Shown: positions 22,531 to 32,904 of the stretch, one piece after another
Layout: each line of letters begins with the position of its first letter
How positions within the stretch are numbered: position 1 is the first letter of the stretch
The notes under the pieces: generated by a model
Told to the model about the DNA's origin: nothing
Databases searched by the model: none
What the model saw: only the letters and a program-made list of their open reading frames with translations
Position numbers and translations under genes: made by a program
Assembly (NCBI GenBank): GCA_007922195.1
Contig: ML681997.1
Location: 10,896,717 to 10,960,716 of the forward strand
Reading direction: 5' to 3'
Source of the DNA: Podocnemis expansa
Taxonomy: Eukaryota; Chordata; Testudines; Podocnemididae
DNA: 64,000 nt

Positions 22531-22852
22531 ATTTAATGATGTCATCACTTTAATTGATTACCCAGCATAATTTAAAACTATGCTCCACAGTATCTTTGTG
22601 GAAAAGAAGTTGTCAGCCCCTCGAACTAAAATATGCTTCAAGGCAAACATTAAATACAAAGGAGATCAATCAGCCCATTAATTGTGAATGAGATTTTTAT
22701 TAGGACAGTGTGCATGCACCAAGAGATGATCCAGTAATCAGTCCTCTAACTCAAAGTATCTTAGGAAGTTGCTATTCTTTAACTCATCTATTTAGTACAG
22801 TACATTAATATAGTAAAGTATTTCATAATTTCCTTGTTTCTGTACAAAACAG

Positions 22853-22978
22853 ACTTGGGACAACTGTGAAAACCTAATCAAGGAACTGGAAAGCAGGTTG
22901 CAAGAGCTCAAGGCAGAAGTAAGGGATCCACTTCCAGATAAGAATGATGAGCTCCACACAGCCAAGATACATGTTCAG
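22853..22978 (+). CDS. SYNE1: SYNE1 internal exon (window exon 9)
   Basis: 126 bp, 42 codons, phase 0/0. The acceptor is tgtacaaaacag and the donor CAG|gtatca. The peptide TWDNCENLIKELESRLQELK is helix A of a spectrin repeat, followed by a DPLPDKNDELHTAK linker. The pyrimidine tract is short before the AG. With the next exon it makes a repeat of about 94 residues. Confidence 0.93.
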
Positions 22979-23334
22979 GTATCAAAAGGATATTTTGTAC
23001 AGTACTTGAGCCTCTAGGTGACTGGATTGTCATCTTGCCTGCTCCTCCTGTGAAACTGGTTTCTTCTGTGCTACTGGGAAATTGCTTCTGCCCATTGCTT
23101 ACTTCGTAATGAAAGAGGTGCTGGTGCTCAAGCAATTTTTTTTTCCATTCATAACTGACATGGGAAGCCTATTGGTGCCAGGGCTATAAACTACCAAGCC
23201 TAGAAGTGCCAGGGCTTAGCCATGGAACAAGTTAAGCATTGCTTATGCACCTTCCTCTGTTTCTGATGCAACATCCTAATCTCTGCAAGTGCTGGACTTT
23301 TTAAAACTTGAAATCAACAAGAACTTTCCTGTCA

Positions 23335-24748
23335 GGTTCCAAAGGGGCAGCCGTGTTAGTCTAGTTCAGCAAATGAAGCAAGGAGTTCTGTGGCACTTAA
23401 AGACTAATAAATCTGTTTATCGCATGAGCTTTTGTGGGAGAAAATCCCACTTTGTCAGATGCCTTGAAGATGGTGGAATTTACAGAATGGGATGAAAATA
23501 CATGAAAGGGTGGATAAGACATGGGACTAGGTCATCCTGTAATAGCAAATCAGAGCAGTTGTTAAGGTTCAAACACTGGGAAACAGCACCTAGAGGAGGG
23601 TGAAGTTAAATCAACTGTTGTAATCGGAAAAGAAGCCATAGTCATGATTTAATGCTGCTGTCACACAATCTAATCTGCATATCAACTCTAATTCAACTGT
23701 TTCTCTTTGAAGTCTTTATGTCCCATTGACTTTCTTGAGCACAGTCATTAATAAGTCATGCACAGACTGATTAGACAGACGGAAGGGCTCAGTAACTGGT
23801 TTTTGAGTGTTGCAATTCCTGATGTTAGTTCTGTGCCTTTTTATTCTTTTGCACAGAGATTATACATTGGATAAAAAGAACAAAGTGTGGGGGCATTTCT
23901 GGCAAATGATGGTGGTAATCACATACAACCCCCAAGTCAGACCTCTACAACAGATCATTAAGGACCTACAGCCCATTCTAAAAGATGATCTCTCACTCTC
24001 TCAAGTCTTGGGAGGAAGACCCCTCCTTTGCCTACAGACAGCCCTCTAAAAACAGATACTCATCATGAGCAACTACAGACTTAACAACAGAAACATTAAA
24101 ATAGGCACATATGCCTGCAACAAACCACGTTGCCAACTTTGCCCACATATCTGCACAAAAGACACCATCAAAGGACCTAATCAAGCCAGCTACTCCATGA
24201 AGGGCTCATTCATCTGCTCATCCACTAATGTGATTTATGCCATCATGGGCCAGAAATACCCCCACACCTTATATATTGGACAAACAGGACAGTCTCTGCA
24301 CAAAAGAATAAATGAGCACAAAACTGACATCAGAAATCACACCACTTAAAAACCAGTTGCTGAGCACGTCCATCTTTGCTCAAGGAAAGTCAATGGGACA
24401 TCAAGACTTCAAAGAGAAACAGCTGAATTAGAATTAATATCTAGATCTGATTGTGCAAAAGCAGGATTAAATCATGACTATGGCTTGCTTTCCCATTACA
24501 CCAGGTGATTTAACTTCACTCTTCTCTAGGTGCTGTTTCCCAGTGTTTGAGTCTTAGCAACTGCTCTGATTTGCTGTTACAGTATGACCTGATCCCATGT
24601 CTTACCCTCCCTTGCATGCATTTTCATCCCATTCTGTAAGTTCCCCCATCTTCAAAGCATCTGACGAAGTGGGATTTTCTCCCAAAAAAGCTCATGTGAT
24701 AAATAAATCTGTTAGTCTTTAAGTGCCGCAGGACTCCTTGTTTCTTCT
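23335..24748 (+). mobile_element. Penelope-like element, inverted dimer with GIY-YIG endonuclease
   Basis: The right (+) arm, from about 23869, encodes TYNPQVRPLQQIIKDLQPIL and then an ORF (24065-24349) with a Cys cluster CNKPRCQLCPHIC (residues 18-30), VIYAI (56-60), YIGQTG (70-75) and KRINEH with Arg81: the GIY-YIG endonuclease that marks Penelope-like retroelements. The tail continues to ccgcaggactccttg at 24740. The left arm (23335 to about 23868) is an inverted copy of the final part of the same element, including coding sequence. The element is 5'-truncated and has stops. Confidence 0.85.
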
Positions 24749-25077
24749 TCAGTCAGGGTTATTGCTTCAGGATAGGTATTTTATGCTCTCTCTGTGACCG
24801 AGAGGTTTATCACTCTTCCTGACTCACCAAATAAATAAATAAACAAAAAATCCAAATCCATAAACATTATAATAAGAAGTGAAAATCACCATCTCCCTGC
24901 CTGTTACTGATTCCCCCATGCATAGTTGAACGTCTTTCTTTATTGTGTTCTCAGTCTGTTGTACACTGTAAGATCTTCCAGACAGGGACGATATTACCTT
25001 ATATGTCTAGAGAGCACCTTGCATATCTGTGGCATACTGAAAATGGTACATTCCAGTGGGATAACTGTGTCAGTATG

Positions 25078-25262
25078 TGTGCAGCAAAAACAACAAGAGT
25101 CCTGTGGTACCTTAAGGACTAACACATTTTTTCAGTCATAAGCTTTTGTGGGCTTCAACCCACTTCATCAGATGTGACAAAGTGGGCTTAAGCCTTCAAA
25201 AGCTTATGACCAAAGATATTTGTTAGTCTTTGAGTTGCCACAGGACTCCCATTGTTTTTGCT
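25078..25262. mobile_element. Penelope-tail foldback unit
   Basis: gcagcaaaaacaacaagag, cctgtggtaccttaaggac, cataagcttttgtgggctt and an inverted right half (agcttatgaccaaagatat, gttagtcttt, gccacaggactccc, gtttttgct). It belongs to the same subfamily as the copy at 57946-58140 (cataagctt rather than catgagctt). Confidence 0.8.
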
Positions 25263-25784
25263 AAAAATTATAGTTAAAGGAAAGGAGAGCCAGAATGGTG
25301 TAGCAGCAGTCCAGCTGATCGTATTTAAAACCTTTGTGGCTGACCTCCCATGAATGGCAACGGGAAATATTTCCAGGGCATGATCTGTTTTGGCCATTTT
25401 GCATTTTGGCTGCATGACATTGTGTTTTATCATCGTGTTTGTGAACTGTATTGCTTGGTCTTTATGGAAATAAATAAGGTTACTGATGACAGACACCTCT
25501 CGATCACTGTCAGCTGCTTGAGATCATCTCTGTGGTAGGAGGCTTCATTTCATATGCAGGAGCACCCTGCTTTTGAGCACTTGTATTGACACAGTGCTCA
25601 TTAAAAATGCCTGAAGCGCGTTGATGTTATCAGTGGTGGTAGCTGTATATAAACAGTGGGGCATTGGCCATGGAGAATAAATAGCATATTCTGTCAGTAT
25701 GGATGGAGTTCTTAGGTAGGCACAAGGCAAAGTATAGAAGGATTAAATAAGGACCAGTTTTTTTTCTTTTGATCTTTGTTTTAG

Positions 25785-26283
25785 TGAATGGAGCACTGGA
25801 CTGAGACTCACACAGGAGACCTGGGTTTGGTTCCTGGGTTTGCCACTGGGCTGCTGGGTGACTTTGGGCAATCACTACCTTCCCTGTGCCCAGGGACATC
25901 GCTGGCATCTCGCACATGGGGCAACCTCCACAGCGCTCGCCTCTCCTGGCCCTGGCCCCGGCCCCAGCCCCAGCCGGGGTTTGAGGCTGGGAAACCTGCA
26001 GCAGCGCCCACTTCTCCCAGTGCGGGACCAAGGCCAGACGCCCATGGCGGTGCCCTTGTCACCCAGCTGGGGGCTGGGGCCAGGCTGGAGGCAGCAGGAG
26101 CCCAATGAACAATTGGGCTGGGGCACCAGATGGTGGCCTGGGGGCGTGGCCCGTGCCCCGGGTCTTATTCCAGGGCAGCAACGTTCCTGCCTGTGCCTCA
26201 TTTCCCCACCTGTAAAAATGGGATAATGGTATGAATCTTTGTAAAGCACTTTGGGATTGCAAGATAAAAAGTACTATAAAAGA
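25785..26283 (+). mobile_element. MIR/CORE-type SINE split by a later hAT insertion
   Basis: The head 25785-25890 has a tRNA-like start (gagcactggactgagac, ctgggtttggttcctgggtt, a degenerate B box) and tgggtgactttgggcaatc. The tail 26198-26283 has tcatttccccacctgtaaaa, tgggataatgg and gtaaagcactttgggatt. This is the classic order of MIR sequences. The 299 bp between is a separate element. It is not a tRNA gene. Confidence 0.8.
25891..26189. mobile_element. GC-rich hAT-type MITE inside the SINE
   Basis: The ends CAGGGACATCGCTGG and CAGCAACGTTCCTG are inverted repeats. The 8-bp duplication cctgtgcc flanks it at 25883-25890 and 26190-26197. The interior is very GC-rich (ccccggccccagccccagcc), which keeps several overlapping ORFs open on both strands; none shows a domain. 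Confidence 0.88.
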
Positions 26284-27563
26284 GTGAGGTGGTGGTATTC
26301 TGTGGAACAGTGCTCTTCCCATGCCTTGGGACTTGCCTAACGCCTGATCAAATCTATTAGATTTCTCCCATTGACTCCACTCAGCTTTGGATCAGACTCC
26401 TTGCTCATGTATATTTACCTGCATGCCTTTATATTTTTAAAGGAGAATTTATTGGGAACTGGAAGAATTCAACCCTTTTAATTGTAATAGAGTATTTTTT
26501 TAGTGTTCCCTTTGCAGGGTGAATGGTGAGTCAGTCTATTTTCAGAATCTGAAACTGCACATATACAGATTGATCAGAGGAGGATTAGAGATTTCTTCTC
26601 CCCTTGTGCCTTTTTTTGTCCAGTTAATCTCATCTGTAGGCACACCATTCTTCTTTGCTAACAGAACCAGGAGTTTTCTCACAAAGATTCTTTATAGTAA
26701 AATGTGACCCTCCTTCATGTGGATTTCCCTGCTGCAATTTGTTGTGCAATTTACTCCCCTTTTTCAGTGAGGACTTTTAACATAAAACACTTTTTAAATG
26801 CCGTCAGGAAAGATTATCTCTATGCAGCAAAAGAACCGAGTCTGAGGTTTGTTTTATTTACTTTTTTGCTTGAATTGCTTAGAAAGCAAAGGAAAGGCTA
26901 CTATCAGACAGAGTAGCTAGAACGGTGAAAATATGCATCAGTGGACAGAAACTTATTTTAGCTCCCTAATGTATAAACATGAAATAGAATCCACATTCTG
27001 GCAAAAATCAAAGCAAGCACAAGGTAGATGATTATAATTCATATTTAAATTGAACTGCATTTAAAAACCCATGACTGTTCTCTAGAAAAACTCCCAACTC
27101 CTACAGCAGTGTATCAGAAAGTTTTGGATGTTGAATATATATGCCTAGAGAATGTTTTAATATTTTTATAGCATCACAGGAGACTTGTTTCTGCACTAAT
27201 GAAGTCAAAAGGAGCTATGCTCCTGACGTCAGTGGGCTCTGATCAGGCCCAGAATGACTAACCCCAGAGGGAACTCTCTTATAAACCTAAAGAGAGATGG
27301 GTCTTTTCAACTATTTCTTCTCCTTCACTACTCCAAACAGGATGCAGAGATGTAAGGAAAAGGCAAGGGAGGCTGATCTAGAGGCAGGATACTAACATAG
27401 GCATTCACGGGGGTAGTTACCCTTTTGGCTGCATGTGTGTAAATTCCCCTCCTCTTTTTCTGTGTTCCCCTCCCCCACAGGCCAATCAGAGGATTAACCA
27501 CCAGTTTTGGAAAAAACACAGGAGCTTAGTCTAAAGGATTGTTTTCCTTGTGTTTAAATGCAG
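26284..27563. other. Intron without recognisable feature
   Basis: AT-rich intronic sequence up to the exon at 27564. No clear repeat or further exon was recognised. Confidence 0.5.
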
Positions 27564-27719
27564 GAACTGGAGAAGTCACTTGCAGACTGGAATCAAAACG
27601 TGAAAGAACTTGGTAATATGAAGGCAGACTTGGCTCATTTTGTTCTTGCAGAAGATGTGATGCTGTTAAAGGAGCAAGTAGAGCATTTGCACAGACAATG
27701 GGAAGAACTCTGCTTACGA
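27564..27719 (+). CDS. SYNE1: SYNE1 internal exon (window exon 10)
   Basis: 156 bp, 52 codons, phase 0/0. The acceptor is tttaaatgcag and the donor CGA|gtaagt is strong. The peptide begins ELEKSLADWNQNVKELGNMK and ends EQVEHLHRQWEELCLR, near-identical in pattern to remembered human nesprin-1, with the helix-C Trp. Confidence 0.96.
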
Positions 27720-28985
27720 GTAAGTCCCTCAGCTGTTAAGTATACAGTTCATGTGCTTGGTTTTGTATTGCTGCATTTAGGGAGAAACCTCTTGTAGGGC
27801 CTAAACAGAGTAGAAACATGCAGGGTAGCTTTAAAGGTAGTCTTTTTCAGGCATTCTCTGCAGATGCAGTTTTCTTTTTAGCATGGCTGAACTGAACAAT
27901 AGTGGAGTAAAGTTAGTCTGGGCTCTCCTCTCTTTGTTTCCATAACACAAAGTGTTCCAGTTTTGCAAACTCCTAGCAACTGTGGGTATGAAGGAAATGC
28001 AGTTGTTGGCTGAAATGGATGGCTTTGTTCTAACTCACAAACTAGGGTGCTCATAATTAAATTTAAGTAAAGGAATTGCCTGAGGTGGAGGAGGGGATGG
28101 GGGGGGGGGGAGCTGGAATGCTTTGTTGTTCCTTTGGCTCACAGCTACCCCTTTGGATCTTGTTGTTCCTCCTATCCGCTTTGTCTTTTGAATTCACAGG
28201 TGATGGCATGTTGCATAGTCTGATGTAAATAAAGTTGTAAGAAAGCTAATAAATGAAATTGAGAAAGAAATTAACTTGTAGGTAGTAAATTAGCTTGTAG
28301 ACAGCAAAGAAAATGAAAAGATATTAAGAATGGACTTGTCATAATTTTAGCATGACGTATTTCCAAAGTTTTGTACAATTTACTCTTCAATGTTTAATAT
28401 CCTCTGTGGCCTACTGCTTTTATATTTACTTAGGACTTCATTTAAATAGGGATGGGTTTGGCTCCCTAAATTTGTAGATGGGTAATGTTGATGTGTATTT
28501 TATGTATATATTTTTACATGTGTGCTTTAATAGAGAAGGGTAATGGTTAAAGGAAAAAATGCAAGATTTTAAGATTCTTGATTTAAGATACCTTAGCAGA
28601 TGGTTCTAAGCTAGCAATAAATTGAACCCTTTATAGTCATAAAATTACAGAGCAAATTAGATGAAAATTTCTCTGGGTACTTAGGGCCCAAACTTTACTC
28701 AGGCAAAGGCACTTAGCGGGATTTTTTGATGGAGTAAGGATTGCAATTTCAAGCCCTTTATGTGAACTTTAATGTGGGGAAATATGTTTTCTCTTTGCAC
28801 AAAGAGAGACAAGAAATAAAGTGAATATTTTGCCTTAAACTGAGTGGCTAATCCATTAAAAAATTACCATTATTTTCCTTACTGCTGCAGATTCTGAACA
28901 CTGAGAATGCCTGACTTTAATGCATGTCGAGACAGTATTTTCAAATTTGGATGTCTGATTGGGCACCTTCAGACAACTAAATAAG

Positions 28986-29058
28986 AGGCCTGATTTTGCA
29001 ACAAGGATGAGCACTTATAGCTCATTGTGAGTGCCCAGTAGCTCTGAAAATCAGGCCT
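28986..29058. repeat. Short foldback with 12-bp perfect inverted repeat
   Basis: aggcctgatttt at 28986-28997 and aaaatcaggcct at 29047-29058, with related sequence between (gatgagcact and gagtgccca). It resembles a common amniote foldback in which ctgaaaatcaggcc is the end. The rest of the intron 27720-29500 shows only a run of G at about 28098-28109. Confidence 0.7.
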
Positions 29059-29514
29059 GTGTGACTAGTTGCAGATTATTAAAACTGTAAACATTGTGGC
29101 CACAGTAATTCAAGTTCAAATCTACTAATAGAGACCTCCATTTTATGTGTGTTTTGAGAGATGAGTTGAAGTATTGTTTGAAAACAATTGGTATTTAAGT
29201 GGAGAGGTTGGAAAGACTTTAAAAGCCAGACGCTGCTGCTGTCATGAGGGTTGCAGAGTGAGGCAGCCAGATGCTTGTACTGGAAAGGGTAGGGAAATAA
29301 ACAAACAGTTAATGAGCAGATGCGTTCAACAGGATTAGTGTTTCATTACCACTGCAAGGTATATGTAGGTCAAGGATTTAACCATTCATATCAGTAAGGG
29401 TCCTGGTTTATTATAACATGCACATGTATGGTATCTACAGATATTTAGACCTATATTGCAAGTTTTATCTCATGGCAAGGGATCGGGGTGGGGGGGTCGG
29501 AGACTGGGGCTGTA

Positions 29515-29670
29515 ACTATGGTGGAGTGAATGGGGCTTTGCCCCGGGTGCACCGGAGCAGCTCTGTTGAGCCACTCCATTAAAAGGCACGTTCATGCCAC
29601 CAGCCCCAAGTGCTACTAATTGCAATCAGAACATGCTGCGGGTGCTGTAACAGAGCGTTACAGCTCTGGT
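29515..29670 (+). repeat. Unnamed GC-rich short repeat, copy 1
   Basis: Shares the order ggagcagctctgttgagcc, actccattaa, ccccaagtgctactaattg, caatc with the segment inserted at 34814-34924. There is a gtaacagagcgttacagc hairpin near 29647-29665. I do not recognise the family. Confidence 0.5.
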
Positions 29671-29689
29671 GGGAACCACAGAAAGAGGA

Positions 29690-29812
29690 GATTCAAATGA
29701 GGTAGTTGTGTTAGTCTAGTTCACTAAAACAAACAAGGAGTCCTGTGGCACTTAAAGACTAACAAATTTATTTAGCGCATGAGCTTTAGTGGGAGAAAGC
29801 ACAGAAGGGAAA
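29690..29812 (-). mobile_element. Penelope-tail, single arm
   Basis: tcaaatgaggtagttgtg, caaggagtcctgtggcact, agactaacaaatttattta and catgagctttagtgggag, then it breaks off. Only one arm is present, in the antisense orientation of the element at 23335. Confidence 0.7.
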
Positions 29813-29901
29813 AACAGTAAGATCATGGGTGGAATCTCCTCAGGAATGTTCTTGGGTGACGTTCTACTGGACAGAGCTCTGTGGCAGACCTGGGCTGGAA
29901 G

Positions 29902-30148
29902 TAGAGCCCTGCAAATCCGTGGATATCCGCATTATATCCACATCCGCGGATACAACACGAACATCTATGGGCCATTTCTTGTGGACACAGATCGGATACA
30001 GATCCACATATTTTCATTTGCACAGAGCTAGAGCCCTGCAAATATGCAGACATCCGCATCCGCAGATACAACGTGGATATCCACAGACCATTTCTTGCGG
30101 ATGCAGTTCGGATACAGATCCACGTATTTGTATCCGTGCAGGGCTCTA
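29902..30148. mobile_element. Tandem-dimer MITE with one 8-bp target duplication
   Basis: Begins tagagccctgcaaatccg and ends atccgtgcagggctcta; the identical gctggaag flanks it at 29894-29901 and 30149-30156. Inside, a second start (tagagccctgcaaatatg at about 30028) follows a degenerate first end (gcacagagc), so two head-to-tail copies of about 125 bp sit between one pair of duplications. The copies share tggatatcc, ccatttcttg and cggatacagatccac. Confidence 0.9.
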
Positions 30149-30159
30149 GCTGGAAGAGG

Positions 30160-31010
30160 GAACCGCCATTCTGTGTGAAATGTGCCCCTCTTAAATAGGC
30201 AGAATTGAAATCAGAAACACGGGAGTTAATGCTGCTTGTCAGCATTGCCATCTCCTGTCAGCCCTCATGGAGAGCTGACTTACCTTATCCAATGGGAGAG
30301 GGTGCAGGTGGCAGAAGATAGCTTGGTCCATCATATGGTGCCATGCTGCTAGTGCTGGACACGAAGGCTGAGCAAGCCATATCGTGGACCCAGAAGTGCT
30401 CTCAGACTGGGGCAGAAGTCCTCAGAGTCTGTGGTAAGTTTCTTCTTAATATGAGTTTTGGAGGCCATTCCCTTTTGCCCTCTGTATAGTGCTTACAGTC
30501 AGTCCCAACTTTCTGTGTAGTGGGAATGAAGAGGTAAAGCAGATTTAGCAATACATTTCCCTACCTCATGTTTCCTGTGTATGAGGAACACATAGGATCA
30601 AAGTTCTCATAACTGAAAAGGCAAAAGCACAATTACATGAGCTTGTGTAATGTATCTCATGTGATTTGAACCATCTTTTTATGATTCTTTCCCCTCACTG
30701 CTACTCACAGATTTCAACCAGCATATAAAATTGTATTGGCTGTAGAATCCAAGCACTAGTCATAGGAGAGGTAGATGGGAAAGCTGCCAATGAAGTGATC
30801 AAAAGTGCACAATAAAGGTGGCCTGTACTTGAATAGTTTCTCATGTGGTTGCAGAAATGCAGGAAATTATTACAGGGATATAGCCCAACAGGTGTGTGTG
30901 TCTGTCTGTTTTGTTGTTTTTCTAATGGAGTTATCGGGTGACTGCTACATGGTGTTTACTCCCAGTATTCCAATCACAAGTTATAACATTATGGTTACCA
31001 TCTTGAAAAG
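30160..31010. other. Intron without recognisable feature
   Basis: Intronic sequence with a small gtgtgtgtctgtctg stretch near 30893. No exon or known repeat seen. Confidence 0.5.
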
Positions 31011-31014
31011 GTAA

Positions 31015-31137
31015 ATTGAACTTAGTGTAGTGGCTAGCACCTCTGCCTAATATGCAGATGGTCCTGATTTCAAGCCCCAGGCGGTTGAACTTGATGATCT
31101 CATGAGGTCCCTTCCAACCCTATGGTTCTGTTCTCTT
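31015..31137 (+). mobile_element. tRNA-headed SINE with CR1-like tail
   Basis: The head (cttagtgtagtggctagcac, ctctgcctaatatgcagatg, cctgatttcaagcccc) resembles a degraded tRNA gene with A and B boxes. The tail (gatgatctcatgaggtccc, ttccaaccctatggttctg) is the CR1 3' end, the arrangement by which CR1-mobilised SINEs recruit LINE machinery. An antisense copy lies at 35050-35165. Confidence 0.7.
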
Positions 31138-31339
31138 CTGGTCTAAATGCTCCAGTAAATTGGAACCACTAATTAATTTAGAGTGAGCCTTTATAAGGTG
31201 GTCTATTCCACTAATCTGTCTTTTAAAAGAAACACTCAGATAAAGATATAATCTTAGTCATGCTTTTGATAGTATTTGTAATCTTTGGCTTCCTACTGAG
31301 AGTGAAGTTGATAGCTGTCAAGCGTATTCTTATCCACAG

Positions 31340-31498
31340 GTGTCTCTGCGTAAACAGGAGATAGAGGACAGGCTCGGTGCGTGGACAGTGTTCAATGAAA
31401 AGAATGAAGAGATATGTGCGTGGCTGGTACAGATGGAAAGCAAAGTGTTACAGCCTCCGGATGTTAGTATTGAAGATATGATAGACAAATTACAAAAG
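31340..31498 (+). CDS. SYNE1: SYNE1 internal exon (window exon 11)
   Basis: 159 bp, 53 codons, phase 0/0. The acceptor is ttatccacag and the donor AAG|gtaaac. The peptide includes RKQEIEDRLGAWTVFNEKN and EEICAWLVQMESKVLQ, helix A and the start of helix B of a spectrin repeat that the next exon completes (109 residues in total). Confidence 0.96.
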
Positions 31499-31499
31499 G

Positions 31500-32737
31500 T
31501 AAACAAGAAAGCACTTTTCATGCATTCTAAGAATTTATTGTAGACAGATTCACACAACAGTTGTAATGTCCAACAGCATTCACAGTCCTGAGCCTAGATG
31601 TTTAAACATTTAGGCCCTGTTCAACAAAGGTATTTAGTGCCTAATTTCATTGATAGCCACTGCTTTGTGTTTATCCCTAATGCTGATCAGTCTGAGTCGA
31701 AACCAAAACAGAATGCTGACTGCATTGCAATCGCACATGGGACGCCTCTGTCTTCCATTGAGAGAGGATGCAACAGATGGGTCCTGCGCCTGGTATTTAT
31801 AGGGTGTGAGGCTAGAAACCCCTCCTCTTGAAGCATCCTTTGTAGGTGATCCGTGGAGCCCTGGTAGTGCTTCATTGCTCCCCCGTTCTCACTCATGTCA
31901 GCTGTTGTAAAAGGGCAATTGGAAGGTAAATGGGTGATAACCCCAGAATATGGACCTGTGCAGTAGTTTTGGTTCTAAGTATGTAGGAAGTCACCACAAC
32001 CAAAAAAATTTAAAGTGCACAGCTCAAGCTGGAAAACAAATTTGATTTCCTTCTTTGGCACTGACCTTCATTAAGTAATAATATATAAAAGCACTGTCTA
32101 GTAGAGATTGGTCAGTAGTCTGGTGCCAGTGTCGTTTCCAAATGGCTTAAGGGGCTCACTGTCTAATCCCAGATCTCCTGTTTAAGAATACCAGCAAAAA
32201 AGAGTGCTTTAAACTTGAATTCAGGTTCTTCCAAGGTAACTCAGTTGAAAATAAAAGTTAAAAGGAAAAAAACAGGACTACATTAGTAATATAAATTGTT
32301 ATTCTGAGGGTTACCTACCCAAACACCTTCAGCTCTTTAAGCCATTTATTTTTGTAGGATCTTTATTATGGGAACTTTATTCCATTAAGAATAATTTTTT
32401 CATAGCATGTTTTAATGTATTAAAACCCCAGATCTAATATAGTTCTTTGTGGTTTGTTTTCCCTACCTTCTCTGTCACTTATTTTCTGGTTGTATGATAA
32501 AAAGGATAATAGGCTGGATCCTAGGCTAGTATAAATTGATGTAGCTACGTTTTCCCCACTGCAGCTCTGTCACTTTACATTAGTTGAGGATCTACTCCCC
32601 TCTTTCTGTAGTAATCTTGGTCACCCCATTTCAAGTCCAGCCCCACCCCACACAGCAAAGAAACCCAGAAACATTATTTCAAAAAGAAACTGATGTTCAG
32701 TATTTATAGTGAATAATTTCTGGATGTGTTTTCTCAG
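31500..32737. other. Intron without recognisable feature
   Basis: Intronic sequence between exons at 31340 and 32738. Both-strand ORFs near 31598-31896 are short and show no domain. No repeat recognised. Confidence 0.5.
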
Positions 32738-32904
32738 GACTGTGTGGAAGAAATAAACCAGTTTGCTGAAAATAAACTTCATTTGAAGGAAATGGGTGAC
32801 CAGCTGATCAAAGCTAGCAACAGGAACAGAGCTGCAGAAATAGATAACAAGCTCAATAAAATTAACGATGGGTGGCAGCATCTCTTTGATGTCATTGGAG
32901 GACG
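32738..32904 (+). CDS. SYNE1: SYNE1 internal exon (window exon 12)
   Basis: 167 bp, 55 codons plus two bases (phase 2). The acceptor is gttttctcag and the donor GACG|gtaaga. The peptide contains EMGDQLIKASNRNRAAEID and INDGWQHLFDVIGGR, where the last Arg codon is split across the following 19.4-kb intron. This is the last exon before the intron in which an internal promoter for short isoforms would be expected. Confidence 0.96.

Noticed and set aside
25790..25845. Possible tRNA gene
   Set aside because: The A/B-box-like text belongs to the head of a MIR-type SINE; no complete cloverleaf.
25788..26249. Overlapping ORFs on both strands up to 128 codons
   Set aside because: They fall in a GC-rich hAT MITE nested in a SINE, with few AT-rich stop codons.
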